From: Chitinophagaceae bacterium
Lineage (GTDB): Bacteria; Bacteroidota; Bacteroidia; Chitinophagales; Chitinophagaceae
Assembly: GCA_004028795.1 (NCBI GenBank)
Contig: SAIW01000007.1
Location: 248,001-312,000 of the forward strand
Reading direction: 5' to 3'
DNA length: 64,000 nucleotides
The notes under the pieces are model-generated. The model saw nothing but the letters and a program-made list of their open reading frames with translations, did not search any database and was not told where the DNA came from. The position numbers and the translations under genes were made by a program. Shown here in pieces: positions 8,820 through 18,131 of this stretch (its first letter is position 1; each line of letters begins with the position of its first letter).

Positions 8820-10745
8820 TTAATAATGCCATCTTACAAAAGCCTCCATTGCTGCATATTTTGTTAAACCAAGATTGGCATACAAGTTAGCGGTATTGGC
8901 ATTTCTGTCTTCTGCACGCTGCCAGAATTCTCTGTTATCGGTTCCCTGAAAAGGAACCATATCTTTTTGTGATTGATGTATAAAAATGCCGAAACGTTTT
9001 TTCATTACCTGGTCGGGGCTCATTGGTATTGCCATTTCAATATCAGCAATATCCCATTCCTGCCAGGCACCTTTGTATAACCATACCCAGCAATCATTCA
9101 CCCATTTTTCTCCATTGGCTTTTAAGCGTTTCATACTTTCAAAAATAACATCCAGACAAACTTTATGTGTGCCATGCGGGTCTGCCAAATCTCCTGCACA
9201 ATAAATCTGTTGCGGTTGTACTTTGTTTAAAAATTCCATTGTTATCCGAATATCTTCTTCGCCCATTGGCTTTTTCTGAATAGCCCCTGTTTCATAAAAA
9301 GGAAGGTTTAGAAAATGAGCGTTTTCATCTTTCAAACCAACATAACGACAAGTTGCTTTGGCTTCGCATCTTCTTATCAAACCCTTGATAGCTCTTATTT
9401 CCGCCGTATCAACATCATTTAATTTTTTGGTTGAAAGGAAGTTTCTTGCTTCAGTCAAAATGCTTTCGCTTTTTTGATTATCAATACCAAACATATCTTC
9501 AAAACCTACCGCAAAATCTAAAAAACGGGTAACAAATTCATCGGTAACAGCTATGTTGCCGCTTGTTTGATAAGCCACATGAACATCATGTCCCTGGTCG
9601 TGTAAACGCATGAAAGTTCCACCCATGCTGATAATATCATCATCAGGGTGCGGCGAAAAAATGACACATTTTTTTGGGTGCGGTGTGCTTCTTTCAGGAT
9701 GGTTGGGAATAACTGCATTCGGCTTACCACCTGGCCAACCGGTTATACTATCGCGAAGCATATAATAAACCTGTAAGTTTATTTCATAAGCTTCTCCTTT
9801 TTCAACCAATAAATCTCCCAAACCGTTTTCGTTATAATCCAAGGTTGTTAAACTTAATACCGGCTTATTCGTTTTTAAAGCCATATGTGTTACGGCACGT
9901 TTAATGGTTTTGGCATCCCATTCTACTTCGCCGGTTAACCACGGAGATTTTATTCTTGTTAACTCTGTGACAGCATTTTTATCAACTATAAAAGTGCAAT
10001 CATTATGCTGTTGTAATATGCTTGCAGGTATTTGTTCTGTTACAAAACCTTCCACACTTTTTGCAATAATGGGGGCTTTCATTCCCCAAGCCATTAATAC
10101 AATTCTTTTGGCTTTTAAAATGGTGCTGATGCCCATTGTTATGGCCATTCGAGGCACTTGAGAAATGTTTTGAAACTCAAATGAATTGGCAATTCTTGTA
10201 CTGTTTTCTAAACTTACCAATCTTGTTTTTGAATAAATACTGCTGCCCGGTTCGTTAAAACCAATATGCCCGTTATTACCAATACCAAGTACCTGTAAAT
10301 CAATGCCACCAACGGCTTCAATCATTTGTTCATATTTCTGGCAATACTTTTTTATTTCTTCTTTCGGCCACTGACCGTTGGGAATATGAATGTTTGATGG
10401 TTCAATATCTACATGGTTAAATAAATGCCTGTGCATAAAACTCCAGTAACTCTGCAAGGCTTCTTTTTGTAAAGGATAATATTCATCTAAATTGAAAGTG
10501 ATAACATTTTTAAAGCTTAAACCTTCTTCTTTATGCATTCTTACCAATTCTGCATATAAAGTAATAGGAGTGGAGCCTGTAGCCAAACCTAATACACAAT
10601 CCTGCCCCTTCTGTTGCTTTTCTTTAATGAGTGAAGCAATTTCTTTTGCTGCATAAACGGAACCTTCTCTGGGTGTATCAAAAATTTTAACGGGAATTTT
10701 TTCAAAGCTGTCTGAGAGGTCAACCGATAATTTAGATAATGCCAT
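8820..10745 (-). CDS. nagB: Glucosamine-6-phosphate deaminase fused to PIG-L deacetylase-like domain
   Basis: A 641-residue fusion. Residues about 15-265 are NagB: LGLATGSTPITLYAEL, NLDEYYPL, GIGNNGHIGFNEPGSS (active-site Asp/His/Glu region), converting glucosamine-6-P to fructose-6-P and ammonia. Residues about 375-600 are PIG-L/LmbE-like: VIFSPHPDDDIISMGGT (zinc-binding HPDDD) and AGDLADPHGTHKV. A deacetylase domain joined to the deaminase suggests N-acetyl removal and deamination on one chain, but this is inference. A TATCTTCG box (minus strand, 10765-10772) precedes the start. It follows a GH20 hexosaminidase, so the pair fits chitin/GlcNAc catabolism. Confidence 0.93.
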   Translation of the reverse strand: MALSKLSVDLSDSFEKIPVKIFDTPREGSVYAAKEIASLIKEKQQKGQDCVLGLATGSTPITLYAELVRMHKEEGLSFKNVITFNLDEYYPLQKEALQSYWSFMHRHLFNHVDIEPSNIHIPNGQWPKEEIKKYCQKYEQMIEAVGGIDLQVLGIGNNGHIGFNEPGSSIYSKTRLVSLENSTRIANSFEFQNISQVPRMAITMGISTILKAKRIVLMAWGMKAPIIAKSVEGFVTEQIPASILQQHNDCTFIVDKNAVTELTRIKSPWLTGEVEWDAKTIKRAVTHMALKTNKPVLSLTTLDYNENGLGDLLVEKGEAYEINLQVYYMLRDSITGWPGGKPNAVIPNHPERSTPHPKKCVIFSPHPDDDIISMGGTFMRLHDQGHDVHVAYQTSGNIAVTDEFVTRFLDFAVGFEDMFGIDNQKSESILTEARNFLSTKKLNDVDTAEIRAIKGLIRRCEAKATCRYVGLKDENAHFLNLPFYETGAIQKKPMGEEDIRITMEFLNKVQPQQIYCAGDLADPHGTHKVCLDVIFESMKRLKANGEKWVNDCWVWLYKGAWQEWDIADIEMAIPMSPDQVMKKRFGIFIHQSQKDMVPFQGTDNREFWQRAEDRNANTANLYANLGLTKYAAMEAFVRWHY

Positions 10746-10811
10746 ATTGCTGTTTTTTGCAGTACGAAGATAAATTATTGCAGGAATTTGCAGGTTATTT
10801 TTGAATGAACG

Positions 10812-12434
10812 CTATTTCTTTCCAAAATAATTAATGTTCCAAAGTTTGTAACGCTGCATTTGAGCTTCCATTCTTCTTTTAAAATCAGCTTCATTTTTTT
10901 TGTCAACAGGTGTCCATAAAACTTCGCTTAAAGCACTGATTCTTGGAAAAATCATGTATTCTAATTTTGAAGTATTGCCAATATATTCCGTCCAAACATT
11001 GCCCTGAGCACCCAACACATATTTTTTATTTTCTTCTGATAATTCTTTTGGAACAGGGTCATAGCTGTACACTTTTTCTAAACTGGTGAAACCGCCAATG
11101 GTTACACTATCTTCTTTTTGTGTTTGTGCATGATCGAAATAACACCAACCGCCGGGCGTCATTATCACTGTATGTTTTTGCTGTGCAGCATCAATACCGC
11201 CTTTTTCTCCACGCCAGCTCATAACAGTTGCATTAGGTGCAAGGCCGCCTTCTAAAATTTCATCCCAACCGATAATCTGTCTTCCTTTCGTATTCAAATA
11301 TTTTTCTATTCGTTGAATGAAATAACTCTGCAACTCATGCTCATCTTTTAAACCTTTTTCTTTAATTAATTGCTGACAAAATGCTGAACGTTTCCAACTT
11401 TCTTTGGGGCATTCATCACCCCCAATATGAATGTACTTAGATGGAAACAATTGCATTACTTCATTTAATACGTCCTGCAAAAAATTAAAAGTGTACTCTG
11501 TTGGTGCATACACATCTTCAAATACGCCCCATGTTTGTTGTATTTTTTTACCTGTACTATCGCCGCTCCATGCACATTTGGCGGGATGTTTGGTAGCTTC
11601 ATCGGGAAAGCAACTTAATTGCGGATAGGCAGCAATAGCTGCTGAAGAATGCCCCGGCATTTCAATTTCAGGAACAACAGTTATAAATCTTTCGGTAGCA
11701 TATTTTACAACCTCTTTTATTTGCTCTTGTGTGTAATAGCCGCCATAATAAATGCCATCGTTTCCTGTTCCCGGATAACGACCGATAATAGTTCCGTTTC
11801 TGAAACCACCCACTGTTGTTAGTTTAGGATATTTTTTAATTTCTATTCTCCAACCCTGATCATCTGTTAAATGCCAATGAAACGTATTCATTTTATGGAG
11901 AGCAATAAAATCAATGTATTTTTTTATGTAATCAACAGAAAAGAAGTGACGGCTAACATCCAAATGCATTCCTCTGTAAGCAAAGCGGGGAGCATCTTCT
12001 ATGAAAATACAGGTTATTGGCAATTTGGAATTAGCAGTTACGGGAAGTAGCTGCAACAATGATTGCATACCATAAAAAGTAGCAGCATTAGAATTGCCTT
12101 GAATTTTTATTGATAATGAGTTAATGTTTAGTGTATAAGCTTCTTCATTATCGGGTTTGCGAATAAAAACAGGTGTTGTAAAACTGATGAAATTGTTTGT
12201 TGCTTTTACTGCAGTTTTTAACTTAAAACCATAAAATTTTTGTAGGTAATCATTCAGAAAGTTTATTGAGTTTTGTTCACTTTTATTTGCTACTATAACA
12301 GTAGAAGCAGATAATACAAATTCTCCCTTAATGGGAAAAGATGCTGTGGTCGGTTGCGGAATAATATTAATTTCCTGAGCATTACTATACATAACAACTA
12401 AGAGGCAAATAATAAAAGCAATCTTTTTTTTCAT
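10812..12434 (-). CDS. Beta-N-acetylhexosaminidase (GH20)
   Basis: A 540-residue exported enzyme: signal peptide MKKKIAFIICLLVVMYSNAQ, GH20b N-terminal domain (about 22-145), then the GH20 barrel from FAYRGMHLDVSRHFFS. FHWHLTDDQGWRIEIKKYP and the catalytic HIGGDECPK (Asp-Glu pair, about residue 340) are intact; TVMSWRGEKGG and VWTEYIG follow. It releases terminal GlcNAc/GalNAc from chitin oligomers or glycans in the periplasm or at the surface. It is 66 bases upstream of nagB on the same strand, consistent with a hexosamine salvage unit. Confidence 0.95.
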   Translation of the reverse strand: MKKKIAFIICLLVVMYSNAQEINIIPQPTTASFPIKGEFVLSASTVIVANKSEQNSINFLNDYLQKFYGFKLKTAVKATNNFISFTTPVFIRKPDNEEAYTLNINSLSIKIQGNSNAATFYGMQSLLQLLPVTANSKLPITCIFIEDAPRFAYRGMHLDVSRHFFSVDYIKKYIDFIALHKMNTFHWHLTDDQGWRIEIKKYPKLTTVGGFRNGTIIGRYPGTGNDGIYYGGYYTQEQIKEVVKYATERFITVVPEIEMPGHSSAAIAAYPQLSCFPDEATKHPAKCAWSGDSTGKKIQQTWGVFEDVYAPTEYTFNFLQDVLNEVMQLFPSKYIHIGGDECPKESWKRSAFCQQLIKEKGLKDEHELQSYFIQRIEKYLNTKGRQIIGWDEILEGGLAPNATVMSWRGEKGGIDAAQQKHTVIMTPGGWCYFDHAQTQKEDSVTIGGFTSLEKVYSYDPVPKELSEENKKYVLGAQGNVWTEYIGNTSKLEYMIFPRISALSEVLWTPVDKKNEADFKRRMEAQMQRYKLWNINYFGKK

Positions 12435-12465
12435 AAGTGTGTTGGTTAAAGAACTAAAGTAAGCA

Positions 12466-12503
12466 TAAAAAAGAAAGGCCGCTTATAATAAAGCAACCTT
12501 TCT
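12466..12503 (-). terminator. Rho-independent terminator after outer-membrane barrel gene
   Basis: On the minus strand AGAAAGG (12503-12497) pairs with CCTTTCT (12478-12472), with an inner GCTT/AAGC helix, followed by a run of T residues down to about 12466. It lies 20 bases after the stop of the gene at 12524 and before the GH20 start. Confidence 0.75.
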
Positions 12504-12523
12504 GCCCTTCATCACCATTAAAA

Positions 12524-13279
12524 CTATCTTACATCTTTAGGGCAACTAACCCTGCTTCTGTTGAACGTGTAACTTATGCCTACTGATAAAGAATAATAAG
12601 CATCTTTATTTTTTGGATTGGCTGCGTAACTAAAGCCATCTATATAATCACTAAAAGTTATTCTATACAATGCTTCTCCAAAAATTGAGAAATTATTTCC
12701 GAGAGCATATTTAATACCTGCACCAATTGGTAGTACAACAATTGGTTTATTCATAGAATGTACTGTATCATATCCTAATGCAGTTAAAACTGCGGGGTTT
12801 TGATCAACATAAGCGGTAGTCATATTATGCCAGTTTCTGCTTCCATCTAAAAATGCAATGCCGGCACCAGCCATGGCATAAATCTGAAACTTACTATTTA
12901 TCATATCTTCATTTTTTCGAAATGGATTCCAAATTAATAAACCTGAAACTTCTGTTAATGAAGTGCTGAAACTGAAATTACGTTGCTGCCTCCATGAGGG
13001 TGTATTGTAGTCTCCTTCATTGGCACTCATTTTACCCGAAGCAATATTTACACGAACAGCCAATGTAGGGCTGATTGATCTGCTTCCGTAAATAGTAATA
13101 TTCGGTTGCAATACTTTATAAGAACCCAAGTAAGATGGAGTTAAATCTCCCTGATAAATAAAAGTACCTGCTGCAATACCAACTTCATACGTTGGCTTAA
13201 ATGTTTCCTGCGAAAAAGCTGTTGTTATTGTAATGAATAAACACGCTGCAAAAGCAACTGACCTTTTAATATACATCAT
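12524..13279 (-). CDS. Outer membrane beta-barrel protein (DUF6089-like)
   Basis: A 251-residue protein with a signal peptide (about 1-23, ending TTAFSQ) and a barrel body of alternating aromatic strands: YEVGIAAGTFIYQGDLTPS, GLLIWNPFRKNEDM, FQIYAMAGAGIAFLDGSRNW, VVLPIGAGIKYALGNNFSIFGEALYRITFSDYIDG, YSLSVGISYTF. The pattern matches DUF6089/outer-membrane beta-barrel proteins common in Bacteroidota. Two adjacent start codons exist (MM). Function unknown; its own terminator follows at 12466-12503. Confidence 0.75.
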   Translation of the reverse strand: MMYIKRSVAFAACLFITITTAFSQETFKPTYEVGIAAGTFIYQGDLTPSYLGSYKVLQPNITIYGSRSISPTLAVRVNIASGKMSANEGDYNTPSWRQQRNFSFSTSLTEVSGLLIWNPFRKNEDMINSKFQIYAMAGAGIAFLDGSRNWHNMTTAYVDQNPAVLTALGYDTVHSMNKPIVVLPIGAGIKYALGNNFSIFGEALYRITFSDYIDGFSYAANPKNKDAYYSLSVGISYTFNRSRVSCPKDVR

Positions 13280-13508
13280 AACCTTTAGTTTTAATTGGTG
13301 ATTAAAGGGATTAGGTAGAATTGTTGCTTATACTGTATGGTTATGATTTGCAGAAAGAAGCCAATAAGCAGGCCAATGTGTATTAAAGAAATGTTAGAAT
13401 GCTGTATTGCAGATGAAATAAAAGAATGTACCGATTAATTAAGTATGATGAAAAAATGCATCATATCAAGCTATTAATAAAGCCTGTATAAGATATAGTA
13501 AATAATAA

Positions 13509-15941
13509 TCAGAACGGAAGGTTAATACCTAACTGAATGGCGTAGTTTCTTACTTCAACACCATTGCTTCTGGTTTCTATCCATTTAAAATCTTTCATCC
13601 AGCCGCTGCCGTATTGCCTTGCAGGGTCTTTAACTTTATAAGCAGCGTCTATACGTATTAAAAAATAATTGAAATCGAGCCGAAGACCTGTTCCGATACC
13701 CAAGGCAATATCTTTTTCTAATCTACTGATATCTATGTTTCCATTTGGGTTAGCTGCATTAGGTTTTAAAGACCATATATTACCTGCATCTGCAAATAAT
13801 GCACTGGATATCTTAAATGAAGAAGTATTGAAAAGAGGGAAACGATATTCAATATTCATTTCTATTGCAAGGTCTCCAAAGCGGTCTGTATATTGAGATT
13901 TACTTGTATCACTTAAAATAGAAGAGCCCAAACCCAATTGCCTTAAACCCCATGCCCGCATACTGTTTGGCCCACCTAAATAATATTCTTTAAATACGGG
14001 AACTGATTGGCCTTTTTGCGGAAAAACTGCACCTGTAAAAGCTCTGGCTGCCAATGAAGATTTTTTATATCTATGTTGATATTTTAATTCTCCTTCTACT
14101 TTGTTGTAAATAAATAACCTATCAGTAGCTTTTGTTAATGCCGAAACAAGCAAACCGGATTCTTCAAAACCCAACCGTGCAAAAATGCTGTTGAGTTTAC
14201 TTTGATTGGTAAATGTTATTTGCCCATTAAAATTTCCTATCACCAAGCCATCTCTGAAAGAATTTTTTAAGAAGGGATTTTTATCAATTAAACTATCAAA
14301 ACCTCTTAATGTATCAACACCATATAATTCAACATTTAACGGTTTAAAACTAAAACCCCATTTGCCGCTTTTAGAAGTGGCTTCATAACCAAAACCAAAA
14401 GTTGCAGAGCGAAGCCTGTAAATATCTCTTCGGTCTGTATAAGCAGCACCGGCAGATAAAACAGTTCTCTTATTATCTAATTTTGATAGTTTCCTGTTAA
14501 ACAAAGGAGGCATAATTAATCGCGGAAAAGCATAGTTCTGTAATAAACTTGCCTGTAAAGTTTGTAATACATCTGAGTTTACATTGTTGGCACCTCCTAT
14601 ATTTAACTCAGTTCCCAAACGCAGGCTGGTAGCAGATTGTATGGCTTGCTTCCAAACGTTTTTATTTCTGTAAGTAAAGTTTAAAGCTAACCCTAAAGTA
14701 TTGCCCGAAGTAATGTCTCCGGTATTACGGCTCCCTTCCAGATTGGTTTCAAAACTTTGTTTAAGAGCCGGTACTAAAAACACATGAATGTTTAAAGAGT
14801 CTTTACCAACTTCTTTTATGCGGGCATCAACCTGTTGCCATGCACCGATACGGCTAAGGTTATTAATAGATTTATAAAATAAGGTTTCCTGATATAAACT
14901 GTCTTTTCTTAAAAAAGCATTATCCCTCATGGGTCTTAACCTGAACTTGCCGATACTGTCTCTTATGATTAAATCTTTTGAATTACCTCTGTTGATTCTT
15001 TCCTTCAAATTATTATGACTAATTAAGCTATCAGGAATATCATAAGGCTTTGTTTCGGGGTAGAAATATGTTTTGTTAATGTAGTATTTTGATATTTTAC
15101 TTGAATCAAAGAAAGGCTTTTGCTTAAACAACACTTTCCATCGCGGGTTTTCTTTTCTGTCAACAGCCGCTTCGTTTATTAACATTGTTTGTTCAGCTAA
15201 ATTAAAAGTAAGCTTTAGTAATGCCTTGTTTATAGTATCAACTTCAGCAATAAAATCTTCTCTTGTCAATTTATAATAACCACTGTCTCTGTAAACAGAT
15301 GATAACCTGTCTAATTCATTACTTATTGCCTGTTTAGAATAATTGCCCTCTTTTTTAAAATCACTTTTATCGGCAGAAGACACAGCTAATCGCTGAATAT
15401 TGCTATCTAACATAACATAGCCAACAGTATCAATAATTACATTCTTTCCGGCGTTAACATTAATAGTAATTGATGTGCGGATTTGTTGCGGGGTGATTTT
15501 TTTAATAAAACGTGGCCAAAACTTTCGCAATGAAAGAACATTTCTTGTTTTTGTCTTTATAGTGTCAAGCTTCACATTATAGGACGGAAACGTTGCATAA
15601 TAATAACCTAAGGAATTCAGGTAGGCATTCATAAACTTTTCTGTACGAAAAATATTTACAGAGTCAAAAACCGGGGGGTTATTTAATACCTGCCTGAAAA
15701 CCGGGATATTTACTTTTATTTCATTTACATAACGGGCATTTAAGCTGTCATCAAAGTAACCTTGTAAACTTGTTTCAATTTTCTTTTTATCATCTTTTGA
15801 AAAAGAGCCCTGAACGTTGACTTCATTCTTAAAAACAAATGGTTTATTTACAGGATAGTTTTTTATAATTGTACCACAGGCACAAAATGTTAAGAGAAAT
15901 AGTAGTGAATAAATTTTTTTAAAGGGCTGAATAAAACGCAT
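13509..15941 (-). CDS. BamA/TamA-family outer membrane lipoprotein
   Basis: A protein of about 810 residues beginning at the ATG at 15941; the frame also offers a TTG two codons earlier. The signal MRFIQPFKKIYSLLFLLTFCACG has a lipobox Cys, residues about 40-400 form POTRA-like modules, and about 400-810 form a 16-strand D15/BamA-like barrel ending INLPF with a C-terminal Phe. GGPNSMRAW (about residue 665) stands at the place of the conserved loop-6 VRGF/Y motif. Role is likely outer-membrane protein or surface-lipid assembly. Its start codon lies only 5 bases from that of the divergent methyltransferase gene. Confidence 0.85.
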   Translation of the reverse strand: MRFIQPFKKIYSLLFLLTFCACGTIIKNYPVNKPFVFKNEVNVQGSFSKDDKKKIETSLQGYFDDSLNARYVNEIKVNIPVFRQVLNNPPVFDSVNIFRTEKFMNAYLNSLGYYYATFPSYNVKLDTIKTKTRNVLSLRKFWPRFIKKITPQQIRTSITINVNAGKNVIIDTVGYVMLDSNIQRLAVSSADKSDFKKEGNYSKQAISNELDRLSSVYRDSGYYKLTREDFIAEVDTINKALLKLTFNLAEQTMLINEAAVDRKENPRWKVLFKQKPFFDSSKISKYYINKTYFYPETKPYDIPDSLISHNNLKERINRGNSKDLIIRDSIGKFRLRPMRDNAFLRKDSLYQETLFYKSINNLSRIGAWQQVDARIKEVGKDSLNIHVFLVPALKQSFETNLEGSRNTGDITSGNTLGLALNFTYRNKNVWKQAIQSATSLRLGTELNIGGANNVNSDVLQTLQASLLQNYAFPRLIMPPLFNRKLSKLDNKRTVLSAGAAYTDRRDIYRLRSATFGFGYEATSKSGKWGFSFKPLNVELYGVDTLRGFDSLIDKNPFLKNSFRDGLVIGNFNGQITFTNQSKLNSIFARLGFEESGLLVSALTKATDRLFIYNKVEGELKYQHRYKKSSLAARAFTGAVFPQKGQSVPVFKEYYLGGPNSMRAWGLRQLGLGSSILSDTSKSQYTDRFGDLAIEMNIEYRFPLFNTSSFKISSALFADAGNIWSLKPNAANPNGNIDISRLEKDIALGIGTGLRLDFNYFLIRIDAAYKVKDPARQYGSGWMKDFKWIETRSNGVEVRNYAIQLGINLPF

Positions 15942-15946
15942 ATACA

Positions 15947-16666
15947 ATGTTAAGCAGGAACGAGGTCAAATATATTCAATCTTTATGCCACAAAAAGCAA
16001 AGAAAAGAAACCGGTTTATTTATTGCTGAAGGACCTAAGCTGGCAGAAGAAATTTCAGCCAGTAAATATATTATTGAAAAAATTTATGCCTTACCTGAAT
16101 GGATTAATAAAAATAATACAGTAAATGCTGTTGCAATAAATGAAAAAGAGTTAAGCCAGATTAGCCAGCTACAAACGCCTAATGAAGTTGTATTAATTGT
16201 AAAGCAAGCTGAACAAACAGTTGAGCCGGTTTTAAAAAATAAATGCACCGTTGTTTTAGATGATATTCAAGACCCGGGCAATTTCGGAACAATTATAAGA
16301 TTGTGCGATTGGTTTGGTGTAGAACAAATTATTTGCAGCAATAATACTGTTGAATTGTATAACCCGAAAGTTATTCAAAGCACAATGGGTTCTTTTACAA
16401 GAGTGAAGATTTGGTATAAAAACTTAGTTGAATTTTTAAAGGAAAATAAAACAATACCTGTTTTTGGTGCAGTTTTAAACGGAAAGAGTTTGTATGAACA
16501 ATCCAAACTTAAAGAAGCATTATTATTAATCGGCAATGAAGGAAAAGGAATTAATGATGAGTTGCTTCCCTTCATACAAGAAAAAATTACCATACCTAAA
16601 AAAGGCGGAGCAGAATCATTAAATGCAGCAGTAGCAACGGGCATTTTACTTTCTCATCTTACCTGA
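15947..16666 (+). CDS. SpoU/TrmH-family RNA 2'-O-methyltransferase
   Basis: The 239-residue protein has the substrate-binding N-domain (EVKYIQSLCHKKQRKETGLFIAEGPKLAEE) and the SPOUT knot: VVLDDIQDPGNFGTIIRLCDWFGVEQII (motif 1), LLIGNEGKGI (motif 2) and IPKKGGAESLNAAVATGILL (motif 3). These enzymes methylate ribose in rRNA or tRNA using SAM. The start fits the family and has no Shine-Dalgarno site. Its last 8 bases overlap the converging FtsX gene, and its start is 5 bases from the divergent BamA-like gene. Confidence 0.9.
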   Translation: MLSRNEVKYIQSLCHKKQRKETGLFIAEGPKLAEEISASKYIIEKIYALPEWINKNNTVNAVAINEKELSQISQLQTPNEVVLIVKQAEQTVEPVLKNKCTVVLDDIQDPGNFGTIIRLCDWFGVEQIICSNNTVELYNPKVIQSTMGSFTRVKIWYKNLVEFLKENKTIPVFGAVLNGKSLYEQSKLKEALLLIGNEGKGINDELLPFIQEKITIPKKGGAESLNAAVATGILLSHLT

Positions 16667-17894
16667 ATTGAATGGCTTTAACAGGCTTAATGGTGGTTAC
16701 TAATAATGCAGGCAGTATTAATGATAGTACACAAATAACAACAGTTGCCGAAACAATTAAACCAACCTGCCACCAGATTATCTGTACCGGTGCCACAGCA
16801 ATATAATAGTTGGCTTCATCTAAAGTTATAAAGCTTGTGTCCTGTTGTAAAATGCAAATGCCTAAACCAATAAAAGTGCCGATGGCAGTGCCTTTTAAAG
16901 CAATAAAACCTGAATAATAAAGAAACAATTGTTGCAGTGAATTATCCGTCATACCAACAGATTTTAAAACACCAATCATTCTGGTTCTTTCTAAAACTAA
17001 AATTAACAAACAGGTAATTAAATTAATAACAGCAACAATACCCATAACAATAAAAATAATCGTTCTGTTATTATCTAAAATTCCCAGCCAATCAAAAATA
17101 TTAGGATACACTTCTCTTATACTCTTACTTCCCCAAACAGTTGGTAATGCTTCATTTAATTGCCTGCTTACAATAGTATCTTCTCCATTATTATGCTGTT
17201 TCAACGTTATTTCATAACCACCAATTTCATTGGGTTGCAGATTGCCCACCCTTTGTAACAATTTTAAATCTGTTATAGCAAACAATTTATCGTACTCTTC
17301 AATACCTGTTTTATAAATACCTGCAATCAATACTTTTCTGTAAGTGCTTTGGTTATTGGGCGAAATAAAAAACAATGTAGCAGTATCGTTTAGTTTTAAA
17401 TTCAACTCATTAGCAATGGCTTGCGATAAAATTATTTCCTTACTGTAGCTGCTATCTGTAAAATGAAGCCATCTTCCTGCAACTATAAATTTTTTAATGG
17501 CAATGCTATCATAAGTAGTATCAATACCTTTCAATAAAACGCCTTCAATTTGCTGTTCTTTTTTTATTACCGCACTCTTGGTAGCAAATGGTTGAATATG
17601 TGCAACAGAAGTATTGCTTTTAATAATATTCTCAACCGTATCACTTCTTTCAATTACTGCTTCTTCTGCAATTAAAGCTTTATCTAATGCCAGATGCTGC
17701 ACACGAATATTACCCCAGAAATTAAAAACTTTTTCAGATACTGCTTTTTGAAAACCATTTACAAAACAAATAGTAACAATCATTGCCGCCACACTAATGG
17801 CAGTGGCTGCAACTGATAAACGAATAATAAATCTTGAAAAAGTTTTCTGTTTATTAAACGCAATTCTGTTTGCTATGTACCAGGTTGTATTCAA
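16659..17894 (-). CDS. FtsX-like ABC transporter permease (LolC/E type)
   Basis: A 411-residue membrane protein: N-terminal cytoplasmic stretch and first helix (RLSVAATAISVAAMIVTICFV), a large extracytoplasmic MacB-like domain (about 50-270), then three C-terminal helices (TIIFIVMGIVAVINLITCLLIL, ALKGTAIGTFIGLGICI, WWQVGLIVSATVVICVLSLI). RTRMIGVLKSVGMTDNSLQQLFLYYSGFI is the FtsX coupling segment. The topology is that of LolC/LolE lipoprotein-release permeases. The ATPase subunit is not adjacent. A good promoter lies upstream (17910-17942). Confidence 0.87.
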   Translation of the reverse strand: MNTTWYIANRIAFNKQKTFSRFIIRLSVAATAISVAAMIVTICFVNGFQKAVSEKVFNFWGNIRVQHLALDKALIAEEAVIERSDTVENIIKSNTSVAHIQPFATKSAVIKKEQQIEGVLLKGIDTTYDSIAIKKFIVAGRWLHFTDSSYSKEIILSQAIANELNLKLNDTATLFFISPNNQSTYRKVLIAGIYKTGIEEYDKLFAITDLKLLQRVGNLQPNEIGGYEITLKQHNNGEDTIVSRQLNEALPTVWGSKSIREVYPNIFDWLGILDNNRTIIFIVMGIVAVINLITCLLILVLERTRMIGVLKSVGMTDNSLQQLFLYYSGFIALKGTAIGTFIGLGICILQQDTSFITLDEANYYIAVAPVQIIWWQVGLIVSATVVICVLSLILPALLVTTIKPVKAIQFR

Positions 17895-17909
17895 GTAAAG
17901 TAGTTACGC

Positions 17910-17942
17910 CAAAACTAAATGTATGTGTTGAATGTGGCAAAA
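17910..17942 (-). promoter_or_regulatory. Promoter of FtsX-like permease gene
   Basis: Minus strand: TTTTG (17942-17938) as -33, 20-base spacer, TAGTTTTG (17917-17910) matching TAnnTTTG as -7, 16 bases before the ATG. Confidence 0.6.
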
Positions 17943-17982
17943 GCATTTGCAGTATGATTATGATTTTTTTAGTTATTGAATG

Positions 17983-18067
17983 AACCACAGAGTAAAGAGA
18001 GGGTTTGCACAGAGGTTAAAAAGTACACTCTGTTTTCTCTGTGCTTAACTCCGTAAACGCTGTGGTT
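17983..18067. repeat. Nested inverted-repeat element
   Basis: Outer arms AACCACAG (17983-17990) and CTGTGGTT (18060-18067) enclose inner perfect arms GCACAGAG (18007-18014) and CTCTGTGC (18036-18043). The element sits between the divergent FtsX and T9SS plug genes. A related half, with CTCTGTG and CTTTGTGG words, occurs at about 60028-60066 upstream of hisC. It may be a decayed mobile palindromic element. Confidence 0.65.
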
Positions 18068-18131
18068 AAAATAGCATGTAATTTTTAGTGTTATTAATTT
18101 ATGCTATAACTAAGTTTTGTATGTTTATAGT

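Noticed and set aside
13444-13465. TATGATG/CATCATA inverted repeat after the BamA-like gene
   Set aside because: AT-rich, no T run in the right place; too weak to call a terminator or operator.
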